The position numbers and the translations under genes were made by a program. Shown one piece after another: positions 46,401 to 54,181 of a stretch of 64,000 nucleotides of DNA; the first letter of the stretch is position 1; each line of letters begins with the position of its first letter. The notes beneath the pieces were generated by a model that was not told the DNA's origin, did no database searches, and saw only the letters and a program-made list of their open reading frames with translations. The DNA lies in assembly GCA_958431225.1 (NCBI GenBank), contig OY288107.1:248001-312000 (forward strand), given 5' to 3'. This stretch comes from an uncultured Alphaproteobacteria bacterium. Lineage in GTDB: Bacteria > Pseudomonadota > Alphaproteobacteria > Puniceispirillales > UBA1172.

Positions 46401-49298
46401 TGGGTCAGTGTCGTAATTCAAAACCGCACCATTCGCCACGCGAATCTCCCCCGAATTTGGGTCAATGAAAAATAAATCGTCTGGGTCGCCAGCAGTGATG
46501 GAATACGTCACCGCATTATTTGTACCATCCGCATCGGTAGCAGTAATCTCCAAAATCGTACCATCCGCCGCCGTGCGCGATTCAGAAATTTCTGCCGTGT
46601 AAGCGGATTGGGCAAATGCCGGGGCATGTTCGTTCACATCATCAACATTGATGGTTAGCGTAAGCGTTGCGGTTTCGGCTGGCGAATTCATATCGGTGGC
46701 GCGGACGCGCAGGATTATTCTGGTGCCATCTGCATTTGTGTCTTCATAATCCAATGAACCTGTGAGGGTTATGTCGCCCGAACTGGAATCAATCATAAAG
46801 CCCCTATAGGTTGTCGTTGGCATATTGTTCGCATCGAGAAGCATATAGTTAGCAATGCCAACAGGCGCGCCAGCATCATCCTCGGATTCCGCACGGACAG
46901 CGAAATGCACCGTGCTACCTGAGCTGGTGTCTTCATCTAGATTTATCGTGCGGTCGGCGATGGCGGGGCCGGTGAATGATACCGGCGAAGCGAAAACGTC
47001 TATGGTTGTTTCGGGGTTTTCGTTGGAATTATCGGTATAGGTGATGCGAACGCCAATGGAATTGCCCTCATCAGCCTCCACCACATCATAGGTAGATGCC
47101 CCTGTGCCAATAGCTGTGCCAGTAGCAAAATCATCGCCACGGAACCACTGATAGCGGACGCTACCACGAACGCCATCAGGGTCAGCCATCGTTTCTGACA
47201 CGGTGAGCATAGAGCCAGCCGTAATATCGCCATCAATCGCATACTCAGCAGGACCGTTTTGCACATCATTGATGACATTTACGCTCAGAGCGAGAGTAAC
47301 TTCCTCATCGCCAATAGATGCAGGGGCGGTCAATACTAATACTAGGTTGGCACTACCACCTAGACCCGCAATGTCCGCCGCCGTGCCAGTAAAGGTCAAA
47401 ACGCCAGTGGCGGAATCCAGAGAAAATAACCCGCCCATATCATCGGCTAAGACAACGTTGGAATCGTCGTTACTAGGCAACAGACCCCGAATTTCTGGCA
47501 CAACATCGCCTAGATTCACGCCACTAGTCGCATTAGCCCCAATCTCAATACCATTTTCCGCCACGTCACTAGTGATGCGGTTGCCATCGCCATCAACAAA
47601 ACGCACATCCTCATTGGCGCCATTGATGCGGATGACGATGTTTTGGCTAGCACCGCCGACGGATATTGTCGCAGTATCAATCAGAGTTTGCCCTGTTAGC
47701 AACCCATCAACCTCAGCATTGGTATTAGTTAGCGTGTAAGTCCATGCGCCATTATCCCCTAAGACTAATTCGCCGAAAGCGCCTTGACTGCTAACATCTA
47801 CAGCCTCATTTTCGGGTTGATTTTCAACGCTAAACGTCCCTTGTGCGACCAGATTGCCGTCTTCTGCCACGATGCCGGTGAAACTACCGCTAAAGGCGAC
47901 CTCATCGGGGTCTTCTTCCACCTGAATGCGTAATGCTAGGGCGTTGGAACGGATGTCATTAGCCCCAACCTCAGCCCACACGTGCAAATTCAGAACGCCA
48001 CCGGGAATCGCATCATAATTTAGGATTTCACCAGCTTTCAGCACCAGATTGAAAGTGTCGCCGGTGCCAGATACAATTTCAAATTTGTCCGCAATGGCAC
48101 TCTGACCCGCAGGGTTAGCCTCGCTAATCTCCCATGAGGGATTTGTCGCGGATGTTGTGATGCCAGTAATCAAAGCCGTGCCACCACCCGCCGCACCCGC
48201 AACATTTTCCATAATCGTGGCAGTTTCATCACCGGCGGGGAGTTCGTCCAATCTCGGGGCATCCGCAACCGTGACCTCAACCCGCACGATTTCGCTTTCT
48301 GACGCATCATTATTGCTGACTTCAATATGTAGGGTTGTTGTGGTCGGATTCTCGCCGATAAATGAGATAACGCCCTGCGCATTAATGCTAAAATCGCTGA
48401 TTGTCGTGTCCTCGCCATCGGCATCAACAAAGCGATAACCCACGCCACCCGCATGGCTCACCGCCTGAATCGTTGCTACATAGGAATCATGCGCGCCTAT
48501 GGTTACGGCATCGCTAGAAACCATATCCTCACTAACAACAATGAGCGTGTTGTCGGGGTCAGCCGTATCGCCAATCAATATCCGCGTTATTTGATCTTGG
48601 TCGGGGGATGGCGTGTGCGCCAAATATACCGCCAGAGTTTCAATGCGCGCATCACCGCCTTGATAATTCGCGGAGGTGAGAATCGCGCGTAATTCTGTAT
48701 CGCGCATTCGTTCTTGTTCAGGGGGTAGCGGGGTGGTGGTGTCTAACCCTAACCATTCGGCAACCACTTCGGCGGCAGTGTCCGCCTGCTCCGCAATATA
48801 TTCCGTAATCGGCGAGGCTAGGAGGTGGTCGTCATCCGCATTGGGGATAGAACGCAACTCACCGCTTAATTCTGCGCGAGTATCGGCATCAATCGCGCCG
48901 TCAAGCACCGCCTTAAATGGCAGACCGTGAAAAACCGCCGGGATATTGTGCGCCCGCCCGGCGGCATCGGTGACGAAACCTTGCGGAAATGCCTCATCTT
49001 GTGCCGTGATATCAGCGGCATTAATCATGCCATCATTGTTCATATCAAAATAGATGCGCGCGCCTTGCACCGGGCTACGTTGCACATGGAGCGCATTACC
49101 GCCGCCATCGCCGCCATCATCTAGCCCCAAAAATTCCTCAATATCCTCAATAGTGCTACTGCAAGCAGCCAGCACTACGCCCGAAATCGTCCAAATACTA
49201 GCCGTAAAGCCCGATGAGACAAGCTTTTGGCGTTGAGAAGTCGGCGCATCCGCACGCCTGTTAAACAAATTCCGTTTTGCTGTAAGATCATTCGGCAT
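39744..49298 (-). CDS. Cadherin/VCBS giant protein with lipoprotein-type N-terminus (long form)
   Basis: The product is 3,184 aa. The ATG at 49298 is chosen over an in-frame TTG at 49319 because a perfect AGGAGG lies 7 nt upstream and the paralogue starts at the same MPNDLTAKRN. A long basic n-region and hydrophobic stretch end in VVLAAC (Cys46), a good lipobox. Then come an acidic Gly-rich linker, an EF-hand-like loop (DMNNDGMINAAD) and the same ~150-aa domain as the short form (FPQGFVT...HLLASPITEYIA). About 24 modules follow: cadherin-like, three or more Ig-like (YRWF / YQWF) and two VCBS repeats, one early (GELVLGDNGAWTYTLTN) and one late. The conserved ~200-aa C-terminal domain ends in SDQLAIDIL. 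It is probably a surface-anchored adhesin paired with the 3,850-aa protein; this role is inferred. Confidence 0.87.
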   Translation of the reverse strand: MPNDLTAKRNLFNRRADAPTSQRQKLVSSGFTASIWTISGVVLAACSSTIEDIEEFLGLDDGGDGGGNALHVQRSPVQGARIYFDMNNDGMINAADITAQDEAFPQGFVTDAAGRAHNIPAVFHGLPFKAVLDGAIDADTRAELSGELRSIPNADDDHLLASPITEYIAEQADTAAEVVAEWLGLDTTTPLPPEQERMRDTELRAILTSANYQGGDARIETLAVYLAHTPSPDQDQITRILIGDTADPDNTLIVVSEDMVSSDAVTIGAHDSYVATIQAVSHAGGVGYRFVDADGEDTTISDFSINAQGVISFIGENPTTTTLHIEVSNNDASESEIVRVEVTVADAPRLDELPAGDETATIMENVAGAAGGGTALITGITTSATNPSWEISEANPAGQSAIADKFEIVSGTGDTFNLVLKAGEILNYDAIPGGVLNLHVWAEVGANDIRSNALALRIQVEEDPDEVAFSGSFTGIVAEDGNLVAQGTFSVENQPENEAVDVSSQGAFGELVLGDNGAWTYTLTNTNAEVDGLLTGQTLIDTATISVGGASQNIVIRINGANEDVRFVDGDGNRITSDVAENGIEIGANATSGVNLGDVVPEIRGLLPSNDDSNVVLADDMGGLFSLDSATGVLTFTGTAADIAGLGGSANLVLVLTAPASIGDEEVTLALSVNVINDVQNGPAEYAIDGDITAGSMLTVSETMADPDGVRGSVRYQWFRGDDFATGTAIGTGASTYDVVEADEGNSIGVRITYTDNSNENPETTIDVFASPVSFTGPAIADRTINLDEDTSSGSTVHFAVRAESEDDAGAPVGIANYMLLDANNMPTTTYRGFMIDSSSGDITLTGSLDYEDTNADGTRIILRVRATDMNSPAETATLTLTINVDDVNEHAPAFAQSAYTAEISESRTAADGTILEITATDADGTNNAVTYSITAGDPDDLFFIDPNSGEIRVANGAVLNYDTDPATTSYTLEITATDGDTNNPMTLTQDVIITLTDINDLPPTINIAASTDTGAVHDGDAAGMDTGIRVMINDDAMDSYQFTYIHTVGFADIAGFELRQVSGTIYGLYTSEVFDFDGFDEAIKNIGILPMTIGVRDTLADGSTTPESIIPVRITITDINDNAPSLTVTGTGTIAEISDTASATHPAIDVAGITLTTADADTGTYAVVEAGYFSTNDARFAVVAGADANDWTLQLKANAALDFETDNPITLTITLNDGTNPATTRDVTINIGNVDDGRAEYVVTQSGTELTVALVEPDPTSATYSGDPDGVAGGVSYRWFTTNNNGVTQTDITGITDTTSARLDVSTHTLMDGHIYGVAISYTDNANMAYTGDNAIIVLNSGVRFSESNYAISITDGAAPASVMIPDTSAMLTPPKTGVTITYDFDTDGNPGDYFSINPNTGALTLKAAVDYDTATDKSFTLTLKATPSDTDIKPTTATVTVTLVDENDNKPSLSVVGGINTATIIENAVDADVGISFTITDADAPATNGFTANSFDIAAGAGTNAATAAKFTIVQDGDDWDLRLKPGMSLDYETDGTTGTINLAITVNDGQASDAGLSDAETITITVTDLNDNPPTSSGESGTAMLTEADAVNTNTDTGFSFTLADKDTDAVNRHEFIILGNESSRFAFIKDGTTANQWNLVLLAGQTVDREADGASIMLNFQVTDGNNPPLTALSTAVAITDANDNNPTVTVAGTGAIDERISGNTATITATGITITIADADATAAHQSFALGTANFTVTDADGIDLTGWSVDDDGNGNWVLQYDNTATALSAETSGTISLRIWVDDDDSGNGGRVESGIFHLTVNNLDEGDASYAITGTTANNGMLSVALDTNNPDPDGLVAGSETYRWFILNSDDTIPAAGDTNGNIGATPTSSTLSLPSDVGNNVYGVVVTYRDNAGETEMVTVIASAVQFSQNTYTVSFNEATAKPTGDGVNDDGLVRVTASLNTDGNAKVDEYKFLKGGAGGMASSDDQGFTIGASGIINFKDSVFDFDNIADKTYTLTVRASYKSGETGIATVEITITDANDNTPTLAAVSDTTATIAENVVGADAGAISFTITDADADTTNNFVSSSFTITGGTGTTADTAAKFEVVKDGANWKLKVRDDDGATPPNAVALDRETDGVLATGVINLDIKVNDGVADSNVIAVEITVTDLNDSAPTSSGESGTATLIEAAAANTNTDTGYSFTIADKDTDAVNRHEFIILGNESNRFKFVEDGTTANQWNLVLLAGQTVDREMDGASIMLNFQVNDESNRPLTALSTTVAITDANEANPTVAITAIATTQQEGTVAAGGVNVASFAVTDADATAYARANVELSGDSRFEITGWDATAKTGTIRLKADAVLDYETAADRSITLTITATDPLDNSVTGTDTVTITVTDENDSAPTATTSGTASLTEADAVSTNTDTGFSITLADDDTDTVNQHAITIDDTTLATRFGFVKDGTTANQWNLVLLANQKVDREGDGETLTVAYTISDDTNTPITDSVTVNIADANDEPTVIGATKVLWESPTVSGTIPENSYTAGTEIARAIVSDADASSDLEYRLTKGGSIFSISNTGIITFTADTDLDADTAPTSYTLAYEVRDRDGAWVASGDITLTITGIDDEKPELGTLTWQTGTGSGVTGEEHIRTINEDQGPTPILVMSVSDPDTATASLTPTIQGGSPVDASNNPIFSFGILNNQAILSVLSSRLDHETAPNTYTLTLVVTDGTRTDTETVTINVGDINDNAPDIVVADSTPSVTARTASADTDIITGITVTDADTGKTYAQGDFELTGDSKFKFVWDATAQTGSVVLKSGETIAAGTISLSLTVTDANPVGHAGTDTETLTITVTELVNGGTTGTAMQYDPSAADASGTLTYIDAAQVKANPVAGDYTATGATYGTATVDATGTWTYNVDNTHAMVKALTTGNTLTDTFTIGVPLAAGGTGDVDVTVTITGVTVVEGTANADTGEASGNPVNRAAATTFEVIHGSHEDDVITVGTEGAVVFGGYGDDTINLRNGKTDIVVYRFSSIDGGSWRADDGGDIINNFERDRDIFILVDDDATPIDDLATFLSRATSPFVPSTVTAADEKPNFVGPLDTTFSSFEFHFPAKYDIDGPGDLTKTTDPNVVINWVTSVSQTDAVTQGLINNAMGDGWDPIKALITDSDNVPNWFTTDIDTHVGLVIMTSDQLAIDIL

Positions 49299-49337
49299 GA
49301 TTAGTCCTCCTGTTAGCAATGGTATATCTCTAATAGC

Positions 49338-49366
49338 ACTTTAGAACGAGCATACATCTTTTTCAA
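49338..49366 (-). promoter_or_regulatory. Putative promoter of the long lipoprotein-type gene
   Basis: On the minus strand TTGTTGAAA, 17 bp, TAAAGT, ending 40 nt upstream of the ATG at 49298. It matches the element upstream of the short lipoprotein-type gene in sequence, spacing and position. TAAAGT matches the -10 consensus at 4 of 6 bases. Confidence 0.5.
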
Positions 49367-49413
49367 CAAGAATCAACACCGCCATCCGAAGGATTGCAGA
49401 ACATTAGATATAG

Positions 49414-49521
49414 TTTCCTAAAATTTCACCTACAGATAAAGAAAAGATTCAAGAGGTTATCTTTGATCTTTGCAAATGGCGTGATTTGAGTGCAGAAGAA
49501 ATCGCCAAATTTCTAGGTTGA
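49414..49521 (+). pseudogene. C-terminal remnant, possible winged-helix end of an AlbA-like regulator
   Basis: After an in-frame TAG, about 35 codons read through to a TGA at 49519. They include KEKIQEVIFDLCKWRDLSAE followed by EIAKFLG. This resembles the C-terminal helix-turn-helix of RecG/AlbA_2-type 'ATP-binding' regulators (pattern I..LC..R.LT.EELA.LL). No start codon or upstream domain is present, and it is the only plus-strand coding trace in this part of the window. It is read as debris from an earlier insertion or deletion. The assignment rests on pattern memory and could be chance. Confidence 0.3.
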
Positions 49522-49687
49522 ATAATTGCCTCGCAACACAATGGGCAAGGTGCGGAAAAACATCCTGCGCAAACGATTCCAAGGAATGTTTGTATCCTGA
49601 ATGCCCTAGCCTTGATGAAGGCGTGTACTCTCACGCGAAAATTCCAGTGCTGGGTGCCTGCCCGCGTACAAAACCGCCACACCTCAC

Positions 49688-52495
49688 TTAAACAGCACCA
49701 AATATAGCGACGTCCAACATAGAAAATTCCAGCCCGGTGAAATCCTCTATGACCATCAGGAGCGTGTCGCTATATCGCACCTCGTTGGCGTCTCCGTAAT
49801 AGATTAGGGTGTCCATGATTGCTGTGTCATTTTGTCCGGTTTCGCGTCCGGCGATGGTTTTGTTGGCGACTTCTTCAATGCGGAGATTGAGCTCGGTAAA
49901 AGATGTTTCATTTCCGTTTGCGGTAAAGACTTTTATGACATCGGTGCCATTTGTGCCTCCGCGTGAGAAATCGGCGACGATATTGGTGCTATTCTCAAAA
50001 CCATAACTGTGGACTGCGTAACTATGCCCTAAGCCGAATCCGTCATTGCCGCCGCCGCCATGGTAAATATCAACGCCGGTGTCGCCAGAGAAGAAATCAT
50101 CACCGCCTTCGCCATACATTGTGTCAGCACCGCGCCCGCCATAAAACGCATCGTTTTCACTACCGCCCCATAACGTGTCATTCCCATGATAGCCAACCAA
50201 TTTATCAGCCCCAGTGCCACCATAGAGCGTATCGTTGTCATAGCCGCCATAGAGCGCATCGTCATCAGCACCGCCATAGAGTGTATCATCGCCGCCATAG
50301 CTTTCAATGATATCATCACCAGCACCGCCATAAACGATATCCGCCTCATTGGTGCCACGAATGCGTTCATCACCCATAGAGCCACGATATGCGGCATCGG
50401 TGATGGTGATGGTTGCGTTTGCGACGTATGTTCCATCCGATGCCTGCACCGTCAGGGTGTGGCTACCGGGGGCGGTTTGAACCCTAGGGGTAACAATTGA
50501 AATGATGCCCGTATCCGCATCAATGGAAAAAAGATCTGAATCATTTCCAGCAATGATGGAATAGGTCAGAGTATCAACCGCATCAACATCGTTGGCATTA
50601 ACAAACGCGACTTCACTACCTACAAGCACGCTTGCGGCGACATGGACATCCACATAAGAATCTGCAGTAAACACCGGTGCATAGTCGGACGCATCGGCAA
50701 CATTCACAACCACATTTACCATTTTCGTCAGCGTTCCTGCATCATTGTCTAGTCTAATGGTTAGAGCAAGAATAGGGGTGCTTTCATAATCCAAAATCAC
50801 ACCATCTTTGATCTTTAATTTCCAATTAAAGCCATCCCTTACAACCTCAAAGCGGTTATCAATACTGCCATTATTAAAAATCCTAAAATGCGGCGCATAG
50901 ATCCCGGCTACGTTAAGGGTGATGCCTTCTATATCCGCACCATCATCATTTTCCGTAACCTGCCCCGTGCCTTCTGCACTAATGGCAAATTCCTCTAAAT
51001 CAAATACAGCAAGGCTTGGCTCAAAATTGTCTAAAGCCATGATAATCACATCATCAGCGTCATTGCTTGGGCGGGTGGTCGCATCATCGGCAACGCCTTG
51101 CACTTTATAGATATTATTATTAGAAACCCGTATATTGAGCGCGGCATAAAGTTCTTGGAGCGTCGTAATCGCCGCCCTGTCATCAACATGCACACGCACT
51201 TTATCGCCGCCGGGTGCATGAAAACCTACGACCTCATCCCTGCTAGAAATATCCGTATTCAGCACAAAAATATCCGCCCTGCCATTGCCGTATAAAATAT
51301 CTATGCCAGCACCGCCTTGAAAGACATTTGTGCCGTGAACACCAGCCAAATCATCATTACCAGCACCGCCATAGATGGTGCTACCACTAACAGCACCATT
51401 CACCGTAAAATCAAACAGATCAATGGTGGGATTGGTGAAATCTTCCAACACCATGAGGATGACATCATCGGCACCATCCTCTACTCTATAAATTAGTGTA
51501 TCGTTGATAGTTGCGTCATTGTGTTCGGATTGAAGCGCGCTTGGGGCATTGCCGCTAGTATCAAAATGAATGCCAGTGAAAAATGCCAATTCTTTAAAGG
51601 ATGAAGCATAAAATATCTCACCAGCATTTACATACAATCTAAGGCGGTCGCCCTCGCTCACGTTGAAATCAGCGACAATGTTAGTATCTGCGGCGGCGCT
51701 GTTAGCACTGATTCCAAATGTATCTGCATCGGCGTCTCCATAAAGCAAATCTATGCCCGCCCCGCCGTCTAGTTCGTCATTACCATTACCGCCATAGATG
51801 GTATCATTTCCCTCGAGGCCGTACACATAATTATCATCATCATAGCCATAGATAATATCCGCATTCGCGGTGCCGAAAACAGCATCATGGTTGGTGCGAA
51901 TGGCAAAATCTTCTATAGTGACGGTTGTGCTACCAACGCCTCCATGTTGGTCGCTAGCCAGCACCGTTAAGGTGTGGGTAGCAGCATACGTAACTTGATT
52001 AGGCACAGCAAGGGTGATATTGCCCGCATTATCAATAGCAAAAAGTCTCGTATCATTGCCGTTTGCGATGGTATAGGTCACCATATCGCCTCTATCGTCA
52101 TCGTAAGCGGCGACTTGCGTAAGCACATCGCCAATTTCCGCATAGCGTGGGACTTCAATCAGATCAGCGGTCTCTTGGTAAAATACCGGGTCTTCATTAA
52201 CATCGGTTACGGCGACGACTACATTAATTGTGTCGAGTGTGCGATTGTTTTCAACGACGCTGATGCCTATAGGGATTCTGGGGGTGAGTTCGTAATCTAC
52301 CGTATGCCCAATCCGCAGTTTTAATTTCCAGCCACCATCATTCACCACCTCAAAGCGATAATCGGAAATAACAAAATTATCGCTAGTGATGCCAGTGTCA
52401 TTGCTGAGTGTAAAACTAATTCCGGTATCAACACCGGCAGAATTATTTTCCTCAACACGCCCCATACCGGAAGCAGTTATCGTTATCCTAGACAT
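49688..52495 (-). CDS. RTX/cadherin surface protein, 935 aa
   Basis: The ATG at 52495 follows GGGGA at 5 nt. An N-terminal cadherin-like module (ENNSAGVDTGISFTL...FEVV..GGWKLKL) is followed by a second cadherin (DVNEDPVFYQET). Then three RTX blocks (e.g. YGGNGNDELDGGAGIDLLYG) alternate with DF-type linkers (ADTFGIS...VADFNVSEGDRLRL...MVLEDFTNPTIDLFDF) and two more cadherin-like modules (ENDDGADIEGITL; PVFTADSYVDV). The longest RTX block is near the C-terminus, before a last linker ending in FSMLDVAIFGAV. This is a small version of the giant RTX protein at the left edge. Export by a type I system is expected from RTX family knowledge, but none is encoded here. It probably acts as a secreted, calcium-dependent surface protein. 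Confidence 0.88.
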   Translation of the reverse strand: MSRITITASGMGRVEENNSAGVDTGISFTLSNDTGITSDNFVISDYRFEVVNDGGWKLKLRIGHTVDYELTPRIPIGISVVENNRTLDTINVVVAVTDVNEDPVFYQETADLIEVPRYAEIGDVLTQVAAYDDDRGDMVTYTIANGNDTRLFAIDNAGNITLAVPNQVTYAATHTLTVLASDQHGGVGSTTVTIEDFAIRTNHDAVFGTANADIIYGYDDDNYVYGLEGNDTIYGGNGNDELDGGAGIDLLYGDADADTFGISANSAAADTNIVADFNVSEGDRLRLYVNAGEIFYASSFKELAFFTGIHFDTSGNAPSALQSEHNDATINDTLIYRVEDGADDVILMVLEDFTNPTIDLFDFTVNGAVSGSTIYGGAGNDDLAGVHGTNVFQGGAGIDILYGNGRADIFVLNTDISSRDEVVGFHAPGGDKVRVHVDDRAAITTLQELYAALNIRVSNNNIYKVQGVADDATTRPSNDADDVIIMALDNFEPSLAVFDLEEFAISAEGTGQVTENDDGADIEGITLNVAGIYAPHFRIFNNGSIDNRFEVVRDGFNWKLKIKDGVILDYESTPILALTIRLDNDAGTLTKMVNVVVNVADASDYAPVFTADSYVDVHVAASVLVGSEVAFVNANDVDAVDTLTYSIIAGNDSDLFSIDADTGIISIVTPRVQTAPGSHTLTVQASDGTYVANATITITDAAYRGSMGDERIRGTNEADIVYGGAGDDIIESYGGDDTLYGGADDDALYGGYDNDTLYGGTGADKLVGYHGNDTLWGGSENDAFYGGRGADTMYGEGGDDFFSGDTGVDIYHGGGGNDGFGLGHSYAVHSYGFENSTNIVADFSRGGTNGTDVIKVFTANGNETSFTELNLRIEEVANKTIAGRETGQNDTAIMDTLIYYGDANEVRYSDTLLMVIEDFTGLEFSMLDVAIFGAV

Positions 52496-52636
52496 ATCAT
52501 TCCCCTTTCAGATGTTTGTCTTGTTGTCGCAATGAGTCTTGCGTAAAGGGAATAAAGCGTCAATGCAGATTCGTATCCTGTTTAAGCATCATCACTCATA
52601 CTGATAGCGGATGTGAAAATTTTGTAAAAACATTTG

Positions 52637-54118
52637 CTACCCGAGATAGCGGCGGAGGGTGTTTTCTGTGCCTTCGTGATAGATGCTGTTGAGCCATGTT
52701 GCAAAGGCGTGGGCGAATATTTTGTTTTGGGCTAGGTCGCCGTAGATTTGTTGCATTTCAAGCCATGTTTGTGGGTTATGGCGCGCCGCTTTTGCGCGCG
52801 CGGTTAGGGTTTTCCATGCCGGGTCGTTGGGTTCAATGATGCTGGCATCCTCGCGGGTACCTTGGCACATACGCGCCCACGCCGCTTCAACTAGCGCCAA
52901 GCCTTCAATGGAATGCCCCGCCGCCAAACCATCGCGGATTGATGGCAACAGAAAGCCGATATGACGCGCCGCGCCATCATACGCCACGCGCCGCGCTGTA
53001 TCTATAATGGCTTTATTGGCAAAGCGTGATTCTAATAATGATAAATAATCATCCACCGGCATATTGGGCAGGGGTTTGATATGGGGCATGATTTCTTGTT
53101 GTTGGACTTTGTGGAAAAATTGGTAAATTGGCGGGTGGGTTATGGCTTCGGCTATAGTTCTTATATTTAGAATTTCTGCTAGATTCGCCAAAATCTGATG
53201 CCCGCCATTTAGCATACGGATTTTCTGGGTTTCATAATCATGGACGTTGCCTGCAAATTCTGCCCCGACAAAATCCCAATCGGGTCTGCCCGCACAAAAA
53301 TGATCTTCCATGACCCATTGGCGGAAATTTTCGTGGATGACCGGCGCGCGATCTTCAACGCCCAATTTGCGCGCAAGATTAATCTCATCAACGCCCGTCG
53401 CCGGCACAATGCAATCCACCATTGAATTGGGGAAAGCGCCATGGGCTTCAATCCAATCCGCTAACTCGCCGTCGCTGAGGCGGGCTAGCCCTACCACCGC
53501 TTGCCTGAGAACGTCGCCGTTGCGTTCAAGATTATCACAGCAAAGCCCCGTGAATGCGCCAAGCCCTTGTGCGCGGCGGAGGCGCAGTGCCGCAACCATC
53601 GCCCCGAATGCTGTGCGCGGGCTTGTGGGATTTTCGGCATCATGGATTATATGCGGATGCGTTATGTCTAACCCGCCGCTATTGGCGTCAAGGTAATATC
53701 CGCTTTCGGTGATGGTTAGGGACACAATCTTTATGCGCGCCTCCGCTATCGTGGTGATGAGCGTTTTGTTACCGCGTTCAACGGGCAGAAAATCTAGCAT
53801 CGCGCCGATAATTTCCGCCCTACGCCCGCCCTTTGGGTCAAGTTCTATCAAGGTGGTGAGGCAATCTTGTCCTAGCAATTTCGCCCGCATCACGCGGTCA
53901 GCATCACAAACCCCCGCCCCAATAATCGCCCAATCCATCGCCTGCCCTTGTTGCATCAAGCGGTGCACATACCACGCTAGATGCGCGCGGTGAAAATTGC
54001 CAACGCCGATATGAACAATGCCCGCGCGCATTTTACTGCGGTCATAATTTGGCACCGATACCGCCCTTGGCATCATGCCTAGCCCCGCATCATTTAATGC
54101 GATGGTGCTTAATTTCAT
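52637..54118 (-). CDS. mtlK: Mannitol dehydrogenase family polyol 2-dehydrogenase
   Basis: This NAD-dependent long-chain polyol dehydrogenase oxidises a hexitol (mannitol, sorbitol or arabitol, by family) to the ketose in the cytoplasm. The ATG at 54118 (493 aa, the usual family length) is chosen over the upstream in-frame start at 54175 because GGAGG lies 8 nt before it. The N-terminal nucleotide-binding part has VHIGVGNFHRAHLAWY. The catalytic motif K-x4-N-x2-H is present (KIRMLNGGHQ), and the C-terminal domain is complete. It is the last gene of the transporter operon, 63 nt after the ATPase gene. With the fructokinase nearby, fructose is the most likely product. The exact substrate cannot be told from sequence, and uronate oxidoreductases (UxuB) are relatives. 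Confidence 0.88.
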   Translation of the reverse strand: MKLSTIALNDAGLGMMPRAVSVPNYDRSKMRAGIVHIGVGNFHRAHLAWYVHRLMQQGQAMDWAIIGAGVCDADRVMRAKLLGQDCLTTLIELDPKGGRRAEIIGAMLDFLPVERGNKTLITTIAEARIKIVSLTITESGYYLDANSGGLDITHPHIIHDAENPTSPRTAFGAMVAALRLRRAQGLGAFTGLCCDNLERNGDVLRQAVVGLARLSDGELADWIEAHGAFPNSMVDCIVPATGVDEINLARKLGVEDRAPVIHENFRQWVMEDHFCAGRPDWDFVGAEFAGNVHDYETQKIRMLNGGHQILANLAEILNIRTIAEAITHPPIYQFFHKVQQQEIMPHIKPLPNMPVDDYLSLLESRFANKAIIDTARRVAYDGAARHIGFLLPSIRDGLAAGHSIEGLALVEAAWARMCQGTREDASIIEPNDPAWKTLTARAKAARHNPQTWLEMQQIYGDLAQNKIFAHAFATWLNSIYHEGTENTLRRYLG

Positions 54119-54181
54119 CAACTCAGCCTCCGATTCCCCTCGCGGCACCGGAGATGAGGGTTGATTTTCCCGCAAGGCAGC

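Larger units (their letters stand above)
49299..49687. other. 389-bp intergenic region with gene debris
   Basis: This gap separates the 935-aa RTX gene from the long lipoprotein-type gene. It holds the lipoprotein promoter near its left end and a plus-strand coding remnant (see the pseudogene entry). A 77-codon minus-strand open frame at 49449-49682 starts just below the RTX stop but has no recognisable similarity or good ribosome-binding site. No clear terminator follows the RTX gene. Confidence 0.5.

Noticed and set aside
49449..49682. 77-codon minus-strand open frame as a small gene
   Set aside because: Cys/Arg-rich composition unlike neighbouring proteins, no convincing Shine-Dalgarno, no recognisable motif, and it covers gene debris.
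52496..52636. Promoter for the 935-aa RTX gene (TTGACG at 52559-52564)
   Set aside because: A -35-like hexamer is present, but no acceptable -10 at 16-18 bp could be found, so it is not listed as a feature.
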